5,031 nt of DNA, from the NCBI GenBank assembly GCA_955652795.1, contig CATPBQ010000166.1, positions 1-5,031 of the forward strand, in the 5' to 3' direction. The DNA is from an uncultured Steroidobacteraceae bacterium. Its GTDB lineage: Bacteria; Pseudomonadota; Gammaproteobacteria; Steroidobacterales; Steroidobacteraceae. Below, in pieces: positions 1-4,761 of this stretch (position 1 is the first letter of the stretch; the number at the start of each line of letters is the position of its first letter). The position numbers were made by a program, and so were the translations under genes. The notes under the pieces are model-generated. The model did no database searches. It was not told the DNA's origin and saw only the letters and a list, made by a program, of their open reading frames with translations.

Positions 1-584
1 CGTTCTGCGTCCCGCAGCCGACCCCGGGGTCTGATCTTCTTGACACCCTCGGCGATCGGCTGATGTATCGATTGGCCCGCTTCGTGGACGCGGAGGGTGG
101 CCCACAACACTTCCTAGTGACTCATAACGTCAACGACACCGTAGCTGTGGGAGCGAGGTGGTATGAATTCCGGGCCCCGCATGGCTCGACCAGCTTGACC
201 TTGCACCAGAGTGGGCAGACCCCGGACGACAGACACTACCGCTGGATGGGCTCGATCGCCATGGATAAACACGGGGATATCGCACTCGGATACAGCCGCT
301 CGAGCGCGCGCGAAGAAGATTTCCCGTCGATCTATTTCTCCGGGCAGACGGCCGGCGATCCGCTGGGCACGACCGAGCAGGAAGCGCTGATCAAACGAGG
401 CCATGGCTCACAGTTGAACTCCTTCGGTCGTTGGGGCGACTACTCGAGCATGGCTCTCGATGGCGCGGACTCGTGCACGTTCTGGTACACCAACCAGTAT
501 TACCCGGCGGACGGCACGCGCGCCTGGGCCACGTGGATCGCGTCGCTTAAGTTCCGGACGTGCCGCCCAGGTGAGGGAGACTGA
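1..584 (+). CDS. C-terminal part of a large, probably secreted protein of unknown function (5' end outside window)
   Basis: The reading frame is open from base 3 with no stop before the TGA at 582-584, giving 193 visible residues, so the Met at 63 is internal and the gene begins outside the window. The segment is rich in Gly, Trp, Tyr and Asp. Motifs include DRLMYRLA (about residues 19-26), YRWMGSIAMDKHGDIALGYS, SIYFSGQ, GRWGDYSSMALD and CTFWYTNQYYP, ending in a Cys-containing FRTC stretch. From memory, this pattern is characteristic of the C-terminal portion of long exported proteins of unknown function in Proteobacteria and Acidobacteria. Its repeated short strands with W, Y and G turns suggest a beta-propeller-like fold, but that is inference. 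No catalytic residues can be assigned. It runs toward the leftward operon, so the two transcription units converge. Base composition is less G+C-rich than in the lpxK-kdsB block. I am confident that it is coding and partial; the function is unknown. Confidence 0.85.
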   Translation, partial: FCVPQPTPGSDLLDTLGDRLMYRLARFVDAEGGPQHFLVTHNVNDTVAVGARWYEFRAPHGSTSLTLHQSGQTPDDRHYRWMGSIAMDKHGDIALGYSRSSAREEDFPSIYFSGQTAGDPLGTTEQEALIKRGHGSQLNSFGRWGDYSSMALDGADSCTFWYTNQYYPADGTRAWATWIASLKFRTCRPGEGD

Positions 585-703
585 CACACTACTGCATCGA
601 CGCGGCCAGCTTATGGCGCGATTCTGCCGGACTTAGTCGTATGATCGGCTTGCCAGAGGAATATAAGGTCCGGATCGCTAGCGAGTTGCCGAATATCTAG
701 GCC

Positions 704-768
704 AAAAAAGGCGCTCCTCCTTTGGAGCGGTTCGAGCGAAACGCGAACCGTTTCAAGGGGGGAGCGCC
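704..768. terminator. Long hairpin with flanking A6/T6 tract, candidate bidirectional terminator
   Basis: Bases 710-734 pair with 744-768 over 25 bp around a 9-nt loop. In plus-strand RNA every position pairs: 21 Watson-Crick and four G-U wobbles (718-760, 721-757, 725-753, 727-751). On the minus strand the outer 8 bp, GGCGCTCC/GGAGCGCC, are intact and run straight into TTTTTT (complement of 704-709), the classical intrinsic-terminator layout. The four wobbles become A-C mismatches on that strand. On the plus strand the stem is followed only by GGTTTCTCTC. It lies about 125 nt after the stop of the rightward gene and over 500 nt beyond the leftward operon, where convergent transcripts would meet. 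A structured RNA or a mobile repeat relic is the alternative. Confidence 0.5.
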
Positions 769-892
769 GGTTTCTCTCAGCTGCTCGCCGACGGTCACTG
801 TGAGACATGTGATGTTCGCGCGGTTGGCGGGTGTATCGCTAGACGGTCTTCGGCCGACGCTTACCCCAAGGTGCTCTTACGATTCCGACGTC

Positions 893-946
893 TGCTGACG
901 GTCGGTGCGTCTGTCCGGAGTGGGCACATTGCTGACGGTTCGTGCG
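893..946. repeat. Imperfect 17-bp direct repeat pair
   Basis: TGCTGACGGTCGGTGCG at 893-909 recurs as TGCTGACGGTTCGTGCG at 930-946, 15 of 17 identical with a 37-base offset. The GACGGT core also occurs at 790 and 842. The repeats fall in the gene-free stretch and have no recognised function; chance is a real possibility. Confidence 0.3.
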
Positions 947-1198
947 AGCTGGCTAAGTGGTAGCGCAGGCGCGATTCGCTTAATTCCTACTCGCCCGCCC
1001 CTGGTCACGCCCTGGCGCTGCCGATAGGACTCTTCCCGGAGATCTGCCGCTGGTACGAGGCTTGGCCTTACTGCCTGCTTGACGGAAGGCGCTTGCGGCA
1101 AGAGATGCCGCGCTGGCGTCGTGTCGCTCCAAGAGGGCGATGAGGTGACGCCCGTCAAAGGGCCTGTCAGCCATGAGCCCGCAATCTCCAGTTGGGCC

Positions 1199-1228
1199 GG
1201 TGTATCCCCGGGTGTAGCCCGGATCACC
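1199..1228. repeat. REP-like CCGGG/CCCGG hairpin
   Basis: On the minus strand this reads GGTGATCCGGGCTACA followed by CCCGGGGATACACC. Bases 1208-1212 pair with 1218-1222 (5 bp), and the stem extends through AT/AT and GGTG/CACC with small bulges on the 1203 and 1206-1207 side. The ATCCGGGCTAC core resembles palindromic repeats often scattered between gammaproteobacterial genes. No T tract follows on either strand, so a terminator is unlikely. It lies 67 bases beyond the stop of the DUF6515-like gene. Only one copy is in the window, so repeat status is inferred. Confidence 0.3.
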
Positions 1229-1294
1229 TATACCGTTGATTGCGCTCAGCTAAATTAATGGTGCCGAGACATACGAACAGAATCCGCACCGACC

Positions 1295-1963
1295 CTATCT
1301 TACGCTGTACCCGCGGCCCTCAAGGCAGGCGCGCAGCGCGCGCTGATAGTCCGCGCGCTTCTCGCCCGCCTGCTCGGGCGGCACACCGCCGGCGGACTGG
1401 GTCGGGTCGAACCCGGTCTGCGAAGACGCCCACTTGTGACACTCGTACTTGTCGCTCGCCTGCTGATCCGCGGGCTGACCGTTCTGCGGATAGATGAACA
1501 GCTCGTCGCTCGGTGGTGCCTGGGTGCTCGCACCCTGCTCATTCGGCGGGTCTACGACCTCGTAGCCATCTTGTCCGTCGCGCCATACATAGTAGGTGTC
1601 GTTGGCGTAGTAGTACGGCAGCCCGCCGACCCACAGCGTGGTGTAAAACGGCGGCAGCACCGGGACGAACACACCAATGGGCGCCGCCACGACCACGAAG
1701 CTTGGGCCGCGCGGCGCGTACCACACCCCGCCCGAGTAAAAGAAGCGCCCGCCCGCGCGGCTCACCATGAAGGGCCTTCCAGGCATCTCGCGCACGAATC
1801 CGCCGTGGTCGGGGTAGTAGTGGTTGTGGCTGTGGCGCACGTCGAAATGCTCGGCGCGCGCACCTCCATGGCGGCCAGGCTCATCGGGCCGCACCGCAGC
1901 CGTCGCGCTCAGTGCCAGGGCCACGACCGCCGCGCCGCACGCCCAGGCAACAACGCTCTTCAT
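1295..1963 (-). CDS. DUF6515-like secreted protein with C-terminal two-cysteine module
   Basis: This 222-residue protein opens with a Sec signal peptide: MKSVV, then a hydrophobic run to about residue 21, with likely cleavage after the Ala-rich ATAA near residue 23. A His-rich linker follows (HFDVRHSHNHYYPDHGG, about 39-55). The central part (about 73-140) has the GGVWYAPRGP, VVAAPIGVFVPVLPP, LWVGGLPYYYANDTYYVW and DGYEVVDPP pattern that I recognise as the DUF6515 family, of unknown function. The C-terminal module (158-222) has YP-NGQ, DKYEC (C174), QTGFDP, then a short linker and ACL (C213) with a terminal GRGYSVR. The stop is TAG. The start lies 4 nt after the stop of the lipoprotein gene, and the GGTGAG stretch serving as a weak ribosome site overlaps that stop, so translational coupling is likely. 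It probably acts in the periplasm or at the outer membrane. The family call is good; the role is unknown. Confidence 0.85.
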   Translation of the reverse strand: MKSVVAWACGAAVVALALSATAAVRPDEPGRHGGARAEHFDVRHSHNHYYPDHGGFVREMPGRPFMVSRAGGRFFYSGGVWYAPRGPSFVVVAAPIGVFVPVLPPFYTTLWVGGLPYYYANDTYYVWRDGQDGYEVVDPPNEQGASTQAPPSDELFIYPQNGQPADQQASDKYECHKWASSQTGFDPTQSAGGVPPEQAGEKRADYQRALRACLEGRGYSVR

Positions 1964-1967
1964 GAGC

Positions 1968-2546
1968 TCACCGCACGCTGTAACCGCGCGCGTCCAGGCA
2001 GGCGCCGATGGCGCGCCGGTAATTGGCCGCCTTCTGCTCCTGCAGGGCGGCCTGGCGCCGATCGTTCACGACCACGGTGCGCGTCTCCTGGGCGTTGGCA
2101 GCGTCACTGACGCTACCGATTGCGCCGCCGACCACCGCGCCCGCCAGCGCGCCCGTGGCGGCCTCCCACGGCCTGGAGATCGCCGCGCCGATGATGGCGC
2201 CGGTCACCGCGCCCACCGCGGTGCCGGTTCCCGCAGGTGGCCCTGCTGATACGACACGCACGCGCTCGTGCGGCGGCACTCCCGGGGCACTCGGATCAAA
2301 GCCGGTCTGCTGAGTAGCCCTCTGGCTGCACTCGTAGTGGTCGCGATCCTGCTGCTGCGGCGCCTGGCCGTGCAGTGGGTACGCATAAACATCGGCGCTC
2401 GGCGGCGGCGCCTCGACCCGCGGCGGCGGCGGCGGCGGCCGCGGCGGCGGCTGCACTACGCAACCTGCCAGCAGCAAGCCGGCCAGGGACGTAGCCGCCA
2501 CCCAGGCCAGCGTCGTGCGAATGCTCGTTTGGGTTCGGTTCGTCAT
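1968..2546 (-). CDS. Glycine-zipper outer-membrane lipoprotein with poly-proline linker
   Basis: The 192-residue protein begins with a basic N-terminus and a hydrophobic stretch ending in the lipobox LLAGC (acylated Cys29). Val at +2 fits outer-membrane sorting. A proline-rich linker (33-49, including six consecutive Pro) follows. Next come the YPLHGQ and DHYEC (C73) and QTGFDP segment (56-92), then a glycine zipper with Gly every fourth residue at 108, 112, 116, 120 and again at 132, 136, 140, 144. The tail (175-192) carries ACL (C183) and RGYSVR. It resembles the YMGG-like glycine-zipper families, whose zipper can insert into or oligomerise at membranes. An in-frame upstream extension to 2654 exists, but I chose the ATG at 2546: it gives a proper lipoprotein signal and has AAGGGA 9 nt upstream, while the extension is not signal-like. 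It is first in a pair with the DUF6515-like gene. Function unknown; envelope maintenance is inference. Confidence 0.85.
   Translation of the reverse strand: MTNRTQTSIRTTLAWVAATSLAGLLLAGCVVQPPPRPPPPPPRVEAPPPSADVYAYPLHGQAPQQQDRDHYECSQRATQQTGFDPSAPGVPPHERVRVVSAGPPAGTGTAVGAVTGAIIGAAISRPWEAATGALAGAVVGGAIGSVSDAANAQETRTVVVNDRRQAALQEQKAANYRRAIGACLDARGYSVR
2419..2448. repeat. GGC/CCG trinucleotide tract encoding the poly-proline linker
   Basis: A near-pure run of GGC units on the plus strand (CCG on the coding strand) is interrupted by one GGCCGC. It encodes Pro residues on either side of one Arg, just after the lipidated cysteine of the glycine-zipper lipoprotein. Unit gain or loss would stay in frame and change linker length. 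Confidence 0.6.
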
Positions 2547-2555
2547 CGGGCCTGT

Positions 2556-2561
2556 TCCCTT
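2556..2561 (-). promoter_or_regulatory. Ribosome binding site fixing the lipoprotein start
   Basis: AAGGGA on the minus strand lies 9 nt upstream of the ATG at 2544-2546. It supports this internal Met over the in-frame start at 2654, whose extension would bury the lipoprotein signal behind 36 non-hydrophobic residues. Confidence 0.6.
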
Positions 2562-2638
2562 GAAACGCACTGCTTCCGGAAAGAACGCTGATTGCGGGCT
2601 CGCGGTTGACAGTTCAGGACCCCCGCAAACACGCCGGA

Positions 2639-2666
2639 TTGGACGCCGGCGCAACCCGCAAGTTCC
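2639..2666 (-). promoter_or_regulatory. Candidate sigma-E (RpoE/ECF) promoter for the lipoprotein-DUF6515 pair
   Basis: On the minus strand GGAACTT (2660-2666) is a full match to the RpoE -35 consensus. After exactly 16 bases comes TCCAA (2639-2643), close to the -10 consensus (TCTGA/TCAAA types). The same 16-base spacing is found in known RpoE promoters such as that of E. coli rpoH. Transcription would begin near 2631-2633, leaving roughly 85 nt of leader before the lipoprotein ATG. RpoE responds to envelope stress and commonly controls outer-membrane lipoproteins, which fits the genes downstream. I saw no convincing sigma-70 promoter in the same gap. The identification rests on pattern matching only. 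Confidence 0.5.
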
Positions 2667-2704
2667 GGCGGCCCCGGTCGGGCAGCCACTGTGAACAATT
2701 GTTA

Positions 2705-2720
2705 AGGCGCCTTAGCGCCT
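2705..2720 (-). terminator. Small hairpin after kdsB, weak terminator candidate
   Basis: AGGCGC (coding strand) pairs with GCGCCT as a perfect 6-bp stem with a 4-nt loop, starting 25 nt after the kdsB stop. Downstream on the minus strand is TAACAATTGTT rather than a clean T tract, so intrinsic termination would be weak. It would separate the msbA-kdsB transcript from the lipoprotein pair, which appears to have its own promoter. Confidence 0.35.
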
Positions 2721-2745
2721 GCACACACCTCTTGAGTGTAGCGCT

Positions 2746-3510
2746 TCAGCGCACCGGCGCAGTCATCAGCGCCGTGACCCGCTCGAGATCCGCGAGCGTG
2801 TTCACGTCCGGACCGGGGGCTTCGAGGGCCTCGGCGATGTGGACCGCCAGGCCGTGTTCGAGCGCGCGCAACTGCTCGAGTCTCTCGCGCGCCTCGAGCG
2901 CACCGAGGGGAAGCTGCGCGAGGCGCAGGAGCGAGCCCACGCGATAGGCGTAGATGCCGACGTGGCGGCGCGCGCCGCCGCAGTCGCGCTGACTGGCGAG
3001 GCCCGCGGGCGCGCTGTCGCGATTCCAGGGAATCGGCGCGCGGCTGAAGTACAGTGCCCGCCCCGATGCATCGGTCACGACTTTCACCGCGTTAAGATCC
3101 AGCAGCTCCAGCACCGAGGTGATCGGGGTGGCGAGCGTGCCGACATCCGCCTGCGGGTGCGCCTGCAGGAGGGCTGCCACCTGGCCGATGAGCGCCGGGG
3201 GAATGAGCGGCTCATCGCCCTGAACGTTCACCACGATGTCATCCTGCGGCCAATGGCGCGCGCGCGCGACTTCGGCGATGCGATCGGTGCCCGAGGCGTG
3301 GGTGCGGGCGGTCAACACCGCCTCGGCACCGAAAGCGCGCGCGGCGCTGACAATCCGCTCATCGTCGGTGGCGATCAGCACCTCGCGCGCCCCCGCCGCG
3401 CAGGCACGCTCGTAGACCCACTGCACCATGGGCTTGCCGCCGATCGGCCGCAGCACCTTGCCCGCCAGGCGCGCCGAGGCATGACGCGCTGGTATGATCA
3501 CCCGGAACAC
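2746..3510 (-). CDS. kdsB: 3-deoxy-manno-octulosonate cytidylyltransferase (CMP-Kdo synthetase)
   Basis: KdsB activates Kdo with CTP to give CMP-Kdo and pyrophosphate in the cytoplasm, supplying the donor for Kdo transfer to lipid A precursors. The 254-residue length is close to the usual 245-255. The N-terminal nucleotide-binding motif VIIPARHASARLAGK is at residues 4-18. It is followed by ATDD (47-50), HASGTDR (71-77), VNVQGDEPLI (94-103), YFSRAPIPW (154-162), HVGIYAYR (183-190) and LEQLRALEHG (211-220), all in the family order. The start is GTG, with GAGGG 6 nt upstream, and it sits immediately before the first beta strand, as expected. It begins 14 nt after the ycaR stop and is the last gene of the msbA-lpxK-ycaR-kdsB cluster. 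No key residue appears to be missing. Confidence 0.97.
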   Translation of the reverse strand: MFRVIIPARHASARLAGKVLRPIGGKPMVQWVYERACAAGAREVLIATDDERIVSAARAFGAEAVLTARTHASGTDRIAEVARARHWPQDDIVVNVQGDEPLIPPALIGQVAALLQAHPQADVGTLATPITSVLELLDLNAVKVVTDASGRALYFSRAPIPWNRDSAPAGLASQRDCGGARRHVGIYAYRVGSLLRLAQLPLGALEARERLEQLRALEHGLAVHIAEALEAPGPDVNTLADLERVTALMTAPVR

Positions 3511-3516
3511 GCGTCG

Positions 3517-3521
3517 CCCTC
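3517..3521 (-). promoter_or_regulatory. Ribosome binding site supporting the GTG start of kdsB
   Basis: GAGGG lies 6 nt upstream of the GTG at 3508-3510 within the 14-nt gap after ycaR. The next in-frame Met is at residue 28, beyond the nucleotide-binding motif, so the GTG start is needed for a functional protein. Confidence 0.65.
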
Positions 3522-3524
3522 AGC

Positions 3525-3713
3525 TCAACGCTCGAGCAGAGGATCGTCGGCGGCGAGCTGGCGCGCCTCTTCCTCCAGCATCACGGGCACCGCGTCGCGG
3601 ATCGGATAAGCGAGACGATCCATGCGGCATACCAGCACCTGCGCCTCGCGCTGGAACTTGAGCGGCCCCTTGCACACTGGACAGGCGAGTATCTCGAGCA
3701 GGCGGGCATCCAT
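3525..3713 (-). CDS. ycaR: Trm112-family small zinc-binding protein (YcaR-like)
   Basis: This 62-residue protein matches the short bacterial YcaR type of the Trm112/UPF0434 family. It starts MDARLLEILACPVC, with a CPVC pair (C11, C14), a third cysteine at C29 in the VLVCR strand, and the diagnostic DRLAYPIRDAVPVML segment (32-46) followed by an acidic EEEAR. Trm112 proteins in archaea and eukaryotes are activating partners of methyltransferases. The bacterial short form is almost always found between lpxK and kdsB, and its role is not settled. A longer open frame extends upstream to 3848, but it overlaps lpxK out of frame and lacks family similarity. The start at 3713 has a strong GGAGGT 8 nt upstream and overlaps the lpxK stop as TGATG, implying translational coupling. 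Confidence 0.95.
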   Translation of the reverse strand: MDARLLEILACPVCKGPLKFQREAQVLVCRMDRLAYPIRDAVPVMLEEEARQLAADDPLLER

Positions 3714-4747
3714 CAGATCTGACCTCCGGCGACGCTGGTGGGGCGCACCTTCGCCAGCACACGCGCCAGCAACTCCTGCGCCTCGGCAGCGCTGAACTGC
3801 GCGGCGACCGGGACATACCACAGCCGCGGATTGGCGAACGCCACGCATTTTACGGCATCTTTCTCGGTCATGAGCACCGGCAAGCCATCGGCGAACGCCA
3901 GCTCCGGGGCCGCGAAGCGATGATGGTCGGCAAAGGCGTGTTCGATGACCTCGATACCGTGCGCGCGCAGCTCGCGAAAGAAACGTGCCGGATTGCCGAT
4001 CCCGGCAACTGCGTGCACGCGCTGTCCGCGGAAAGCCTGCAGCGCGCGCGGGGTCTCCTGTGCGTCGAGCCTCACGGCCTCCTGCGCTACCAGGCGCATT
4101 TCGAGCGCCGGGAACGTCGGCAACGCTGCGCTGAGCGAACCGTGCTCGGGCGCGCCGTTCATCACCAGCGCGTCGGGTTGCGGCAAACGCGCGAGCGGCT
4201 CACGCAGCGGGCCTGCCGGCAGCACCCGGCCATTGCCAAAGCCGCGCGCGCCGTCGATCACCACGATCTCGCAATCACGACCCAGGCGCAGATGCTGCAA
4301 TCCGTCGTCCGCGAGAATGACATCGGCGCCTCCTGCGACCAGCGCGCGCGCGCCGGCGACGCGATCCCTGGCGACGATGGTCGGACAGGCGGTGCGGCGC
4401 GCGAGGATGAGCGGCTCGTCGCCGACCTGCCGCCAGTCGGAAGTCGACTGCACGGCGCGCGGCCCGGCGCCGCGGCGCCCGTAGCCGCGTGACACGATGC
4501 CCACCTTCAGTCCCTGGGCGAGCAGCTGCCGCGCGAGCCAGATGGTGAGCGGCGTCTTGCCGGTGCCACCGACCGTGAGATTGCCCACCACCACCACCGG
4601 CTTGCCGGCACGCTGCGTGCGCACCCAACCCGACACATAGGCGCGGCGGCGCGCGCGCATCAGCGCGCCATACAACCAGGCCAGCGGCCCCAACAGCGAG
4701 GGGCGCGCGCTCTCGCGATACCAGAGCTCGGTGAGCCGCTGCTCCAT
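3713..4747 (-). CDS. lpxK: Tetraacyldisaccharide 4'-kinase (lipid A 4'-kinase)
   Basis: LpxK phosphorylates the 4' position of the tetraacyldisaccharide 1-phosphate to form lipid IVA, the sixth step of the Raetz pathway, at the cytoplasmic face of the inner membrane. The 344-residue product has the family's N-terminal membrane-proximal helix (LLGPLAWLYGALM, about 18-30) and the P-loop region VVVVGNLTVGGTGKTP (51-66). Further motifs are VGIVSRGYGRR (82-92), GDEP (109-112), ILADDGLQH (144-152), IVVIDGARGFGNGRVLPAGP (161-180), AGIGNPARFF (248-257), FADHHRF (272-278) and LMTEKDAVKC (292-301). Start and length agree with E. coli LpxK. It begins 14 nt after the msbA stop; the ribosome site is weak (AGAGG only 2 nt away), so coupling to msbA translation is plausible. 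It ends overlapping ycaR by one base. Confidence 0.97.
   Translation of the reverse strand: MEQRLTELWYRESARPSLLGPLAWLYGALMRARRRAYVSGWVRTQRAGKPVVVVGNLTVGGTGKTPLTIWLARQLLAQGLKVGIVSRGYGRRGAGPRAVQSTSDWRQVGDEPLILARRTACPTIVARDRVAGARALVAGGADVILADDGLQHLRLGRDCEIVVIDGARGFGNGRVLPAGPLREPLARLPQPDALVMNGAPEHGSLSAALPTFPALEMRLVAQEAVRLDAQETPRALQAFRGQRVHAVAGIGNPARFFRELRAHGIEVIEHAFADHHRFAAPELAFADGLPVLMTEKDAVKCVAFANPRLWYVPVAAQFSAAEAQELLARVLAKVRPTSVAGGQI
3722..3727 (-). promoter_or_regulatory. Strong Shine-Dalgarno fixing the ycaR start
   Basis: GGAGGT on the minus strand lies 8 nt before the ATG at 3711-3713, inside the last codons of lpxK. It is the best ribosome site in the window, and it decides for the 62-residue product over the longer in-frame extension. 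Confidence 0.8.
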
Positions 4748-4761
4748 CGCCTCTGGCCCCG

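Larger units (their letters stand above)
585..1294. other. Intergenic stretch with no supported gene
   Basis: These 710 bases lie between the stop of the rightward partial gene and the stop of the leftward DUF6515-like gene. Open frames inside it (for example minus strand 877-1227 and 980-1174) have no convincing ribosome binding site, no recognisable motif and low-complexity Arg/Ser/Pro-rich translations. I see no tRNA, rRNA or transposase. It is visibly more A+T-rich than the operon to the right. It holds several inverted repeats: 627-635 with 664-673 (CCGGAC/GTCCGG core), the long hairpin at 710-768, a perfect 6-bp stem at 1095-1111 (GCGGCA, loop AGAGA, TGCCGC) and a CCGGG/CCCGG hairpin at 1199-1228. 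It also holds an imperfect 17-bp direct repeat at 893-909 and 930-946. Confidence 0.6.

Noticed and set aside
114..404. Minus-strand 96-residue frame
   Set aside because: Antisense to the partial secreted-protein gene, whose plus-strand motifs are clearly coding.
947..1000. tRNA-like D-arm text (GGCTAAGTGGTAGC)
   Set aside because: No matching anticodon stem, T arm or acceptor pairing can be built around it on either strand.
1191..1197. GTTGGGC, a match to the integron attC core GTTRRRY
   Set aside because: No paired RYYYAAC core at a suitable distance, no integrase and no cassette organisation; a 7-base degenerate match is expected by chance.
877..1227. Minus-strand 116-residue frame in the gene-free stretch
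   Set aside because: It starts at a GTG without a ribosome site, has no recognisable motif, and part of it is translated from the CCGGG hairpin. It looks like a chance frame.
1436..2249. Overlapping long plus-strand frames opposite the DUF6515-like and lipoprotein genes
   Set aside because: Arg/Ala/Pro-rich translations without motifs, antisense to genes that have signal peptides and family patterns.
2606..2611. TTGACA on the plus strand, a perfect sigma-70 -35 box
   Set aside because: No plausible -10 element at 16-18 bases and no plus-strand gene downstream.
2547..2654. N-terminal extension of the lipoprotein frame by 36 codons
   Set aside because: The extension is not signal-like, would place the lipobox too deep, and covers the leader and most of the sequence just downstream of the candidate promoter.
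2839..3609. 256-residue open frame on the plus strand
   Set aside because: It lies antisense to kdsB and the end of ycaR, both clearly recognised. It has no family motifs and is explained by the high G+C content suppressing stops.
3714..3848. Upstream extension of the ycaR frame
   Set aside because: Overlaps lpxK out of frame with no family similarity, whereas the start at 3713 has a strong Shine-Dalgarno and the normal family length.
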